64,000 nucleotides of DNA from Syntrophotalea carbinolica DSM 2380 (GTDB lineage: Bacteria > Desulfobacterota > Desulfuromonadia > Desulfuromonadales > Syntrophotaleaceae): positions 496,001-560,000 of the forward strand of contig NC_007498.2 in assembly GCF_000012885.1 (NCBI RefSeq). Reading direction: 5' to 3'. Below, piece after piece: positions 25,889 to 35,674 of this stretch (positions are counted from its first letter, which is position 1; every line of letters starts with the position of its first letter). The notes under the pieces are model-generated. The model searched no databases, had not been told where the DNA came from, and worked only from the letters and a program-made list of their open reading frames with translations. The position numbers were made by a program, and so were the translations under genes.

Positions 25889-25918
25889 AGCCGGGTGAAC
25901 TCAAAGGGTTCACCCGGC
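25889..25918 (-). terminator. Hairpin after the sulfur-transfer flavoprotein
   Basis: GCCGGGTGAAC/GTTCACCCGGC, an 11-bp stem directly after the stop, followed on the minus strand by TATTTATAA. The U-tract is weak. The 25713-25888 stretch toward fadL holds nothing else I recognise. Confidence 0.6.
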
Positions 25919-25924
25919 ATGATG

Positions 25925-28387
25925 TTAAATAAACAAGTTGTTGTCCGAGCTTTCCGAAGCTTCGAGATAGGCGGCAACCCCGCCGCTTTGAACGCCGTCG
26001 ATGAGCTCTTCCTTGCGGATGCCCATCAGATCCATGGACATCTGGCAGGCTACGATGTTGACGCCGCCCTGGATGGCCATTTCGATCATTTCCTCGAGGG
26101 CCGGGACATTGTGGTGTTTCATGATGCCGCGGATCATCTTGCTGCCCATGCCGCCCATGTTCATGTTGGACAGGGGCAGTTTGACGGAGCCGCGAGGCAT
26201 CATCCAGCCGAAGGCCTTTTCGATGATGTTTTTGCGCAGGCCCTTCACCTTGCTCGGCTTGCGCAGGGCGTTAAGTCCCCAGAAGGTGAAGAACAGGGTT
26301 ACCTTGCGGCCCATGGCCAGGGCGCCGTTGGCGATGATGAAGCTGGCAATGACCTTGTCCAGGTTGCCCGAAAAGACGATGATGGTTTTGTCGTTGCCGG
26401 CGGCTACAGGGACCGCTTCGGGTGCCTGGCCCGCTTTTTCGATCACCGCTTTGACGATGCCTTTTTGCACCGAAATGTCGCGTACCACGTTGCCGGTACT
26501 GCGTGCCCAGGCCGGGGCATCGTTCATAAAACCGGGATCGCTGGCGGTAATCGACAGCGCCTCGCCCGGCTGCAGGACATCCATTTCCTTCTTCAACCGC
26601 ATGACCGGTCCGGGGCACTGCAGCCCGCAGGCGTTGACTTCGACGATTTTGGAGGGGGTCGCATTGCTCGGTTGCGTCATGGGAATAACCTTGTGTTCTG
26701 TCTGTTGTGTGGGCGTGGTCTTTACCGCCTTGTGTCTGGTTACCGATACATTCCAGGTTTCGTAGCCGCCGGACAGGTTGTAGACATTGTCAAAGCCTTT
26801 GCCGGCCAGTACCCGCGCTGCCTGGTAGGCGATAAGCCCGACGCGGCAGTAAAGGACGACTTTTTTATCGCGGGGGACTTCGTCGAGCCGGTTGCGCAGT
26901 TCGGCCTGCGGGATGTTGACCGAGCCGGGCATGACGCCGCTGGCGCATTCCGCCGGAGTCCGCACGTCGAGCAGGAAGTACTCTGCGGGATTGGTCTCGA
27001 TGTCGGTCCATTTGACGGTTTTGATCAAGCCCTCAAGGACGTTCTGAGCGACGAAGCCGGCCATGTTGACCGGGTCTTTGGCCGACGAGTAGGGCGGCGC
27101 GTAGGCGTGTTCGATCTCGGTCAGGTCGTCCACGGTCATGTCTGCCTTGATGGCGGTGGCGATGACGTCGATACGTTTGTCGACGCCGCTGTAGCCGGTG
27201 CCCTGGGCGCCGAGCACCTTGCGGGTTTCAGGCGAGTAGAGAAGCTTGAGGCACATCTTCATGGCGCCGGGATAGTAACCGGCGTAGTCGTTGGGATGGA
27301 TGATCACCGAATCGAAGGGAATGTCGTGGGACAGGCAGAGCTTTTCCGAGGCGCCGGTCATGCCGATGGTGAGATCGAAAATCTTGGCGATGGCGGTCCC
27401 CATGGTGCCGTTATAGGTGCGGGGCTTTGCGCCGTGCATGTTGTCGGCGGCAATGCGGCCCTGCTTGTTGGCCGGACCGGCCAGCGGGATGGCCGTCTGC
27501 TTCCGGGTTAAGGGGTGCAGCACTTCGATGACGTCGCCCGCGGCGAAAATATCTTTCTGGTTGGTTTTGAGGCTGTCATCCACCAGAATGTGGCCGCGCT
27601 TGCCCAGCTCAATGCCGGAATCCGCCAAAAACGCGGTGTTCGGTTTGACCCCGATGGAAAGCAGAACGAGATCCGCTTCGATGGTTTTGCCGCTGGAAAG
27701 CTTGGCCACCACGCCGCCGTTGGCTCCGGGGGTGAATTCGCTGACGCCATCCTCCAGTTGCAGGTCGACGCCGTGCATGGCCACTTCGCGGTGCACCATG
27801 GAGGCCATCTCGAAATCGACGACGTTCATGGCCTGTTTGGCCATTTCCACAACCGTCACGTCGATATCGCGGTACTTGAGGTTTTCCGCCATCTCCAGGC
27901 CGATGAAGCCGGCACCCACGACCAGGGCTTTTTTGACCTTGCCCCCGTCGACCATGGCGCGGATGGTGTCGGTATCGGGGATGGTCCAGAGGGTATGAAT
28001 GGCCGGATGGTCGCTGCCGGGAATGGGCGGTTTCACCGGCGAGCCGCCGGGTGCGAGCAGCAGCTTGTCGTAGGTCTCCTCGTATTCACGGCCGGTCTTG
28101 AGATCCTTGGCCTTGAGGCTTTGGGCCGCGGGGTCAATGGCCAGCACCTCGTTGCTGGTGCGTACTTCGATGTCCATCAGCTCCCTGAGCGCTTCAGGGG
28201 TTTGGACAACGAGCCGTTCCCGTTCCTTTATCTCATCGCCGATGTAATAGGGCAGGCCGCAGTTCGCGTAAGAAACATACTCCCCTCTTTCAAATACGGT
28301 GATTTGGGCCGTTTCGTCCAGACGTCTGAGGCGGGCCGCCGCGGACATGCCTGCGGCAACGCCACCCACTATCAGATATTTTGCCAT
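25925..28387 (-). CDS. CoA-disulfide/persulfide reductase fused to rhodanese, TusA and DsrE domains
   Basis: An 820-residue four-module protein. Residues 1-450: FAD/NAD(P)H disulfide oxidoreductase of the CoA-disulfide reductase/Npsr type, with GGVAAGMSAAARLRR, redox cysteine C43 (YANCGLPYYIG), second Rossmann VVGAGFIGLEMAENL, FAD motif FAAGDVIEV and tyrosines in AYAPPYSSAKDP. Residues 460-550: rhodanese with C514 in YCRVG. Residues 580-655: TusA with CPGP (C591). Residues 665-820: DsrE-like domain with C781 in ACQMSMDLMG. Together they could reduce or pass persulfide sulfur within one chain in the cytoplasm. TGGAGG precedes the ATG. A palindrome lies in the promoter region. The shorter CoADR-rhodanese form is known; the physiological substrate here is inferred. 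Confidence 0.92.
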   Translation of the reverse strand: MAKYLIVGGVAAGMSAAARLRRLDETAQITVFERGEYVSYANCGLPYYIGDEIKERERLVVQTPEALRELMDIEVRTSNEVLAIDPAAQSLKAKDLKTGREYEETYDKLLLAPGGSPVKPPIPGSDHPAIHTLWTIPDTDTIRAMVDGGKVKKALVVGAGFIGLEMAENLKYRDIDVTVVEMAKQAMNVVDFEMASMVHREVAMHGVDLQLEDGVSEFTPGANGGVVAKLSSGKTIEADLVLLSIGVKPNTAFLADSGIELGKRGHILVDDSLKTNQKDIFAAGDVIEVLHPLTRKQTAIPLAGPANKQGRIAADNMHGAKPRTYNGTMGTAIAKIFDLTIGMTGASEKLCLSHDIPFDSVIIHPNDYAGYYPGAMKMCLKLLYSPETRKVLGAQGTGYSGVDKRIDVIATAIKADMTVDDLTEIEHAYAPPYSSAKDPVNMAGFVAQNVLEGLIKTVKWTDIETNPAEYFLLDVRTPAECASGVMPGSVNIPQAELRNRLDEVPRDKKVVLYCRVGLIAYQAARVLAGKGFDNVYNLSGGYETWNVSVTRHKAVKTTPTQQTEHKVIPMTQPSNATPSKIVEVNACGLQCPGPVMRLKKEMDVLQPGEALSITASDPGFMNDAPAWARSTGNVVRDISVQKGIVKAVIEKAGQAPEAVPVAAGNDKTIIVFSGNLDKVIASFIIANGALAMGRKVTLFFTFWGLNALRKPSKVKGLRKNIIEKAFGWMMPRGSVKLPLSNMNMGGMGSKMIRGIMKHHNVPALEEMIEMAIQGGVNIVACQMSMDLMGIRKEELIDGVQSGGVAAYLEASESSDNNLFI

Positions 28388-28465
28388 TACTGCCTCCAGA
28401 TAAGGGTGTTAAATGGGTCGTGTATTCATCAGATGGAAGTCTGTCTTTAGGATTCAAGAATTACA

Positions 28466-28485
28466 ATATATGGAAAAGCATATAT
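28466..28485. promoter_or_regulatory. Candidate repressor operator upstream of the flavoprotein
   Basis: ATATATG-N6-CATATAT, a perfect 7-bp inverted repeat 79-98 bases before the start codon. Shape and base content suit an ArsR/SmtB-type repressor; no such regulator is in the window. Confidence 0.45.
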
Positions 28486-28563
28486 AGTGCAACCCCTATT
28501 TTTGTTAAAAGTAACTTATTTTGCAGGGTGGGGTTTGCGCTGAAGGGGGGAGGTAGATAAAGG

Positions 28564-28635
28564 GGCACCCGGGAATTGTTGCTTTAATGGATGGTCATGA
28601 TCGATGACATGGTGTGGTGCATGAATCCGGGTGCC
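28564..28635. other. Long-range hairpin in the 28388-28701 gap
   Basis: GGCACCCGG (28564-28572) pairs with CCGGGTGCC (28627-28635), enclosing a second hairpin GTCAT/ATGAC. No gene or U-tract follows. It could be a small RNA element or 3' structure; strand unknown. Confidence 0.3.
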
Positions 28636-28701
28636 GGCATAGGTTGTGGTGAATGCGTACGCATCTGTCTGAAAAAGGTCGTTTTGTCATTCGGGGGCTG
28701 A

Positions 28702-29331
28702 TCAGGCGCCGCTGCGTTTCAACATGGCGGCAACGGCTTCGGCCAATTTTCGGTAGCCGTCGGCATTGGGATGAATAAGGTCGCTCTTGAGCGCGTTGTC
28801 GCGCAGGATTTCGGTCAGGGCCTCGTTTTCCAGGGGCACCCGGTACTGCTCGGCGACCTGTTGATAAAAATCGGCCGGCCGGGGCAGGATGCCCGGCCTT
28901 GGCACGCTGAGCAATACCACCTGAGCGCCGCTATGCCGGATGGTTTCGATCATGGTAGCCAGGTGGGTGACGGTGGTCTGGCTGGCCATGCGGCGCAGCA
29001 GGTCGTTGCCGCCGTGGCACAACACCACCAGGTCGGGGTGGTAACGTCGCAGCACTCCGGGTAGCCGCCTGGCTCCTTCGGCGCTGATTTCACCGGGGAC
29101 GCCGGCATTGATGGTTTGCCACCCCGTAAGCTCTTGTAATTTTGCAGGGTAACTGGCATCCCCCGGTGCGCCGTTGCCGGCGGTGATACTGTCGCCAAAG
29201 GCCAGGATGACGGCTTGGGCCGGCAGCGGCTGTAGGCGTGGTGTCCGGTCGCGACATCCTGCTGCCAGCATCGCCAGGGCCACTCCGATCAGGGCAACAG
29301 ACCATGGGGCGATTCTTCGAACGGTAGGCAT
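28702..29331 (-). CDS. SGNH/GDSL esterase lipoprotein (TesA-like)
   Basis: A lysophospholipase/arylesterase-type hydrolase. It has block I FGDSITAGNGA with the nucleophilic serine, INAGVPGE with the oxyanion glycine, GGNDLLR with the oxyanion asparagine, and DLIHPNADGY with the catalytic Asp and His. The start at 29331 (AAAGG upstream) gives a lipoprotein signal, ending LAAGC, so the enzyme should be anchored to a periplasmic membrane face. An upstream ATG at 29367 would lengthen the N-terminus. It is divergent from uup. The natural substrate is unknown. Confidence 0.88.
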   Translation of the reverse strand: MPTVRRIAPWSVALIGVALAMLAAGCRDRTPRLQPLPAQAVILAFGDSITAGNGAPGDASYPAKLQELTGWQTINAGVPGEISAEGARRLPGVLRRYHPDLVVLCHGGNDLLRRMASQTTVTHLATMIETIRHSGAQVVLLSVPRPGILPRPADFYQQVAEQYRVPLENEALTEILRDNALKSDLIHPNADGYRKLAEAVAAMLKRSGA

Positions 29332-29511
29332 GGCAAACCTTTCTGCCGCCGGCGCGGCATCATTCATCGGAAATCTCTCTTTCCATTTATCGACGCGCGG
29401 CCATGTCTTGTCAAGGAGCAACCGCGCCCCGGGGCTTTCCTAAAAGTGGCATATCTGCCATAATCCTGTTTCGGCAAGATGAAGCAATCAGGAAGAGAGA
29501 TCATTACCAAA

Positions 29512-31404
<1,893 letters not shown>

Positions 31405-31459
31405 GGTTTTTATCGTGAAGACTCGCTGCTCAGCAGCCGGTACTCGATACTTTAAGACC

Positions 31460-31700
31460 AACACCGCGGGATCTCACCCCGCACCCCAATACCGCGGGGT
31501 CGCGCCCCCGCACGGCGCCTTACTTTTTTCCAAGGCCAAAAAAATAAGCAAAAAGGCCTGCCACTGGCGTGGGGCGACTTGGTTGCGAGGGGTAGCGCAA
31601 GTCGTTCGCTTTTTAACGAGTGAATCCGGCGGCGGTTTTCCGGCGGCTTTCCCTCTTGCGATGGTTCGGCGTCAAAACCGCTTTTGAGCGTTGTTTGGCG
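31460..31700. repeat. Candidate dispersed intergenic element; no gene in 31405-31859
   Basis: It contains CACCCCGCACCCCAATACCG, then GCGGGGTCGCGCCCCCGCAC, followed by ACTTTTTTCCAAGGCC and AAAAAAATAAGCAAAAAGGCC. I associate this type of sequence with multi-copy intergenic elements in this bacterial order, and it often yields spurious predicted proteins. The remaining bases to 31859 show nothing clear. Copy number is not checked. Confidence 0.4.
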
Positions 31701-31859
31701 TTAGGGGCGTCTTCGGTGTTGTTGGTCACTTCAAAACCTGAACCTGAGGCGACTCCGTTGTTGATCTGGCTTTTGTTGTGAAAAACGAGCAGCGCCGGAT
31801 ATTGTTGGTTCGCTCCGGTTTCGACTCTCGCTATTGGTTACTGGAATCAGGAGGATAGG

Positions 31860-32480
31860 ATGATACCTGCCGTATTGCTGGCGCTCTACCTGGTGGTCTT
31901 TGCCCTGCTTGGCATTGCTCCTTACGATCGGGGCGTATGGGTTGCGGAGAACCTGCCGATCGTGGCTATCGTGGTTTTGTTGGTGGCGACCTACCGGAAA
32001 TTCCGTTTCTCCGATGGAGCTTACCTGATGATGGCCTGCCTGATCTTTCTGCATACCATCGGCGGGCATTTTACTTTTGAACGGGTACCCTTCGACTGGG
32101 TCACGGATCTATTCGGTTTTCAGCGCAACCACTATGATCGCATGGCCCATTTCACGGTCGGTTTTTATGCCTTTCCCTGCGCCGAGTTGCTGCTGCGACG
32201 ACGTCTGGTGTCCTCTCGCGTGGTGTTGCTGCTGTTCCCGATCTTTTTTATCGTGACCGTGGCGGCCGGTTATGAGCTGTTCGAATGGCAGTATGCCGTG
32301 CATGCCGATCCCGGCGCCGGGATTGCCGTACTCGGTTCCCAGGGCGATATCTGGGATGCGCAGAAGGATATGCTGGCCGATACCCTCGGAGCCCTCGTCG
32401 CTACGGCGTTGTTCGCAATAGTGTGCCGCCGGCCGTTGGCGGCCCTGCCGTCAGCCGGGCAAGAGCAACCTCCCCGCTGA
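31860..32480 (+). CDS. YjdF/DUF2238-family integral membrane protein
   Basis: A 206-residue inner-membrane protein with about six hydrophobic segments. Conserved polar features of the family are present: HTIGGHFTFERVPFDW in the middle, NHYDRMAHFTVGF, and YELFEWQYA followed by GDIWDAQKDMLADTLGALVA. Histidines and acidic residues within the membrane region suggest a metal or redox role, but none is proven. AGGAGG precedes the ATG. It stands alone after the intergenic element. Confidence 0.85.
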   Translation: MIPAVLLALYLVVFALLGIAPYDRGVWVAENLPIVAIVVLLVATYRKFRFSDGAYLMMACLIFLHTIGGHFTFERVPFDWVTDLFGFQRNHYDRMAHFTVGFYAFPCAELLLRRRLVSSRVVLLLFPIFFIVTVAAGYELFEWQYAVHADPGAGIAVLGSQGDIWDAQKDMLADTLGALVATALFAIVCRRPLAALPSAGQEQPPR

Positions 32481-32525
32481 AATTGTTTTGCCTGGTTGGT
32501 GCTGTCGTGGCGCCGGGTTTTGCAT

Positions 32526-32834
32526 TCATCGAGTCTCGGGCGTCGGTTGTCCGGAGCGGTAGAGTTGCTTGCTTTGCACTTTGCCGTTGAGAAATTGCAC
32601 GGAAATGACCGTGTCCTTGTGTCGCCAGGTGGCAGCCGTACCGGAGAACAGGCCCAGATCGATGCTGGTCGTTTCCGTGGGTTCGCCAAGCAGGGCGATG
32701 ACCTCTGCTTCGGCCATGCCGGTTTCGATGCCGGCAAAATTTTTCTGGTTGATCGGCGAATGGCATGCGACGACTGTTGCCAGCAGGAAGATGCACAACA
32801 GTTTACGCAGGCACAATATAAAATGATTCCGCAT
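32526..32834 (-). CDS. Small lipoprotein with SmpA/BamE-like fold
   Basis: A 102-residue lipoprotein. The ATG at 32832-32834 (AGAGG upstream) opens a signal ending LLATVVAC, a non-standard but acceptable lipobox. The body has GIETGMAEAEVIALLGEPTE, the helix-turn pattern of SmpA/OmlA (BamE) domains, then strands with TAATWRHKDTVISVQFLNGK. Such proteins sit at the inner face of the outer membrane. It is convergent with the YjdF gene and divergent from the DUF2721 gene. Too short to be certain it is BamE itself. Confidence 0.75.
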   Translation of the reverse strand: MRNHFILCLRKLLCIFLLATVVACHSPINQKNFAGIETGMAEAEVIALLGEPTETTSIDLGLFSGTAATWRHKDTVISVQFLNGKVQSKQLYRSGQPTPETR

Positions 32835-32970
32835 GTCATAGCCTCTTTGAAGTAGGGAGTTGCCGCTTGCCATAGGCAATTTGGAACCAGCATAATTGAT
32901 TTTTCCGCACCGGGCAAGCCACCCGTCGGCGTGCGCCGGGGTCTTCCGTTCATATGACGATGGAGCTCTC

Positions 32971-33402
32971 ATGTCCATGGATATCACAACACCGGCTCTT
33001 TTGTTTCCGGCCATCTCGCTGTTGCTGCTGGCCTATACCAACCGTTTTCTCGCCTTGGCTGGCGTCATTCGGGCCTTGGCCGGTCGTCTGGCCGAGAGCG
33101 ACGATGTGCAGGTTCGTCGACAGATCCACAATTTGCGGGTGCGCATCAGTCTTATTAAATGGATGCAGGGTTTTGGTATTGTCAGCATATTGCTTTGCAT
33201 GATTTCCATGCTGTGCCTGTTTGTCGGCCGGGAACCCTGGGCCCGCCTGAGTTTCGGTGTCAGTATGGTGCTGATGGTTGTTTCCCTGGGGATCAGTATA
33301 TGGGAGACGTTGTTGTCGGGCGAAGCTCTCAAGCACGAATTGCAACGCTGCGAGATGTTGGCGGCAAAGCGTGCCGGAACCGATCCAAAACAGTCTCTTT
33401 GA
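32971..33402 (+). CDS. DUF2721 membrane protein
   Basis: A 143-residue protein with three hydrophobic segments (near 8-25, 66-85 and 92-112) and a basic loop containing LAGRLAESDDVQVRRQIHNL. This is the pattern of DUF2721, small bacterial membrane proteins of unknown role. The ATG at 32971 has GGAG 7 bases upstream; the frame extends further but without a site. It is 48 bases ahead of a ferritin-like protein and probably in one operon with it. Confidence 0.78.
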   Translation: MSMDITTPALLFPAISLLLLAYTNRFLALAGVIRALAGRLAESDDVQVRRQIHNLRVRISLIKWMQGFGIVSILLCMISMLCLFVGREPWARLSFGVSMVLMVVSLGISIWETLLSGEALKHELQRCEMLAAKRAGTDPKQSL

Positions 33403-33450
33403 GAAACCCGATGCTTGACGGAGGTCGGTAACTCGGAAAGGAGCCTAACT

Positions 33451-33939
33451 ATGCAGGCGTTTCTGAATCGGTGTGCCGAAATCGAGGAGGTCCTCGCACA
33501 GGTATATCGGGAATTGGCGGCGGTTTATGCGGCGGACCACGCTCTGGAGGCGATCTGGCTGAACATGGCCGATGACGAAAGCGAGCACGCCCGGGAAATT
33601 CATCTGGCCAAACGTCTGCTCAGGGATGACCTTATCGTTCGCGAGCAGGTACCCGACGCTCAGATCCGAAAACTTTTGTTTCGGGCGCATAAAATTTTGG
33701 CCAAGGTGCGGCGCTCGGTTCTTCCCGTAAAGGAGGCCCTGCGGCTGTCGTTGCACCTGGAAGATGAGTTTCGCCAGGTGCATGTGCTCTGTGCCGTGCG
33801 CTTTGCGGATAGCGCCGTTCAAAAAATATTCGAACGCCTCGGCCGGGCCGATCGGGAGCATGTCGCCCGTCTGGCGGAATATTGCCGTTTGTTCGCTGCC
33901 CGGGAAAAAGCACAAGGTTCTGAGTCTGTGCCAGCTTGA
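33451..33939 (+). CDS. Ferritin/rubrerythrin-like diiron protein
   Basis: A 162-residue four-helix protein. Diiron ligand candidates are in order: E in CAEIEEVLAQVY, E-x2-H in DDESEHAREI, E in LEDEF, and E-x2-H in ADREHVARL. No rubredoxin-like CxxC domain is attached. AAAGGAG lies 7 bases before the ATG at 33451. Relatives act in iron handling or peroxide reduction in anaerobes. Function is inferred from ligands only. Confidence 0.75.
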   Translation: MQAFLNRCAEIEEVLAQVYRELAAVYAADHALEAIWLNMADDESEHAREIHLAKRLLRDDLIVREQVPDAQIRKLLFRAHKILAKVRRSVLPVKEALRLSLHLEDEFRQVHVLCAVRFADSAVQKIFERLGRADREHVARLAEYCRLFAAREKAQGSESVPA

Positions 33940-34014
33940 TATGGCTGGACGTCACTCACCTCTAAGCCCGATTCGTTCGGTCTTTCCTTTGCGTAATTTT
34001 AATTTGCAGGGTTC

Positions 34015-34044
34015 TTGACGCAAGCTAGACGACCGGTCTAATAT
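34015..34044 (+). promoter_or_regulatory. Promoter with embedded TetR operator; leaderless start
   Basis: TTGACG (34015-34020), 18-base spacer, TAATAT (34039-34044). The spacer and -10 hold TAGAC-N5-GTCTA (34026-34040) over a GACCGGTC palindrome (34031-34038). Transcription should begin about 34051, one base from the ATG. Confidence 0.65.
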
Positions 34045-34051
34045 CCTCCCT

Positions 34052-34633
34052 ATGGAAAAACGTGACACCCGTGAACATATTCTCCGGATCGGTATGGACC
34101 TTATGGCCCGACAGGGTTATGGCGCCACCGGTATCGGCGCCATACTGAGCCGGGCGGAAGTGCCCAAGGGGTCATTTTATCACTATTTCCCCAGCAAGGA
34201 GGCTTTTGGCCTGGCGATCATCGACCGCTTTGCCCATCGTTACGAAGAAAAACTCCTGGCTTTTTTGCGCGATGACAAACTTGCGCCACTCGAGCGCATT
34301 CGCGCCTATCTCGATGCCATTGCCCAGCGGCTCGATAACGGGGGGTGCGATCGGGGGTGTCTGGCGGGAAATCTGGGGCAGGAACTCGCCGCCTGCAATC
34401 AAACCTTTCGTCGCCGTCTGCAACATCTTTTCGACAGCTGGCAGGAGCATCTCGCCAACTGCCTTGCCGCCGCTCAGGCGCATGGCCATATGTCCGCGGA
34501 TATCAGCAGCAGTCAATTGGCCGGGGTGGTCCTCAACGGCCTTGAGGGTGCCATCCTGCGGGCCAAGGTGCAGTGTTCAGCCGAGCCGGTGCGAGAATTT
34601 ATAGACGTGCTCTTTTCGCGGCTGTTGCGGTAG
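34052..34633 (+). CDS. TetR-family repressor, probably autoregulated
   Basis: A 193-residue regulator. Its N-terminal helix-turn-helix spans TREHILRIGMDLMARQGYGA to VPKGSFYHYFPSKEAFGLAI. The C-terminal ligand domain has GGCDRGCLAGNLGQEL, as in NemR/AcuR-like TetR proteins, with a cysteine pair (C-x3-C) that could sense electrophiles. No Shine-Dalgarno is present. The promoter -10 ends seven bases before the ATG, so the mRNA is likely leaderless. The operator overlaps the promoter. The target gene is not obvious; the MoxR/VWA pair lies 185 bases downstream. Confidence 0.88.
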   Translation: MEKRDTREHILRIGMDLMARQGYGATGIGAILSRAEVPKGSFYHYFPSKEAFGLAIIDRFAHRYEEKLLAFLRDDKLAPLERIRAYLDAIAQRLDNGGCDRGCLAGNLGQELAACNQTFRRRLQHLFDSWQEHLANCLAAAQAHGHMSADISSSQLAGVVLNGLEGAILRAKVQCSAEPVREFIDVLFSRLLR

Positions 34634-34818
34634 TGCCGATGTGGTTTTATAGGGATTCGGGTCCCTGTGTCATGCCGTTTGTACTTACGGATCGTTCAGG
34701 TTTGACGGGATGGCTTTTCCACTTCGATGGCGCGCCCGATTTATGTTTCGATTAATCCGTTCCATTCCCCTTAGCTGTTCCGATCGGCTTCGCGGGATTG
34801 TCTCAAGGAGCTAGACCC

Positions 34819-35661
34819 ATGACTGAGTCACAGCCTTTACATCGTTTTACCAGCGCTTCACGCTACATCCTCGACGAGGAACTGGCCAAAATCGTCAATG
34901 TATCCATGGCCCTGGAGCTTCCCCTGCTTCTTAAGGGCGAGCCCGGCACCGGCAAAACCCGGCTGGCCCATGCCATAGCCGAGAGCCTGGGCATGCCGTT
35001 GATCATCCTCAACGTCAAATCGAGCATGAAGCTGGTCGAAGCGCTGTACCAGTACGATACTCTGACCCGTCTCAACGACAGCCGGTTCGCCGATTCCAGT
35101 CGCGATGTCAGTTGCATCGAGGATTATATCCGCATGGGCAAAATCGGCCAGGCGTTTACCGCCGATCAACGGGTCGTGCTGCTCATCGATGAAATCGACA
35201 AGGCCGATACGGATTTTCAGGACGACATGCTCGATGTGCTTGACCAGATGCAATTCGACATCATGGAGATCGACAAAACGGTGACCGCGCGTCACCGCCC
35301 GGTGGTCATTATCACTTCCAATGCCAAAAAAGACTTGTCCGATCCTTTCCTGGGACGGTGCAATTTCCATCATATCGCTTTTCCGGAAGCGGACATGATG
35401 ACGCGCATCGTGGCTGTGCATTTCCCCGATCTCGACCAACAATTGATCGAGGCGTGCCTGAGTGCTTTCTATCGGTTGCGGGAGCTCGAGGGTGTGGAGA
35501 AAAAGCCGGCAACCCGTGAATTGCTCAACTGGTTGCGTGCTCTGGTTGTCGATCCGGATGTCGAAGCGGCCAATCTGACCACCGGGCAACTGCCGTACCT
35601 GGGCATTCTGTTTAAAAAGAGCGCCGATCTCGAGATGGCGCAGGCCCAGGCTCCGGCCTGA
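34819..35661 (+). CDS. MoxR-type AAA+ ATPase
   Basis: A 280-residue AAA+ ATPase of the MoxR branch, chaperone-like enzymes that mature metalloenzymes or remodel complexes with a VWA partner. Walker A is GEPGTGKTR (about 39-47), Walker B VVLLIDEIDKAD, sensor 1 IITSNAKKDLSD, and arginine-finger/sensor-2 residues follow in FLGRCNFHHI. A C-terminal lid domain completes it. AAGGAG lies 8 bases before the ATG. The VWA gene begins 14 bases after the stop, making a classic MoxR-VWA pair. It is closest to CoxD-like members, by pairing with a CoxE-like protein. Confidence 0.9.
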   Translation: MTESQPLHRFTSASRYILDEELAKIVNVSMALELPLLLKGEPGTGKTRLAHAIAESLGMPLIILNVKSSMKLVEALYQYDTLTRLNDSRFADSSRDVSCIEDYIRMGKIGQAFTADQRVVLLIDEIDKADTDFQDDMLDVLDQMQFDIMEIDKTVTARHRPVVIITSNAKKDLSDPFLGRCNFHHIAFPEADMMTRIVAVHFPDLDQQLIEACLSAFYRLRELEGVEKKPATRELLNWLRALVVDPDVEAANLTTGQLPYLGILFKKSADLEMAQAQAPA

Positions 35662-35674
35662 AAAGGGGGCAATA

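Noticed and set aside
25895-27511. 538-codon plus-strand frame opposite the sulfur-transfer flavoprotein
   Set aside because: Antisense shadow caused by GC3 bias; the minus-strand gene has four recognisable domains.
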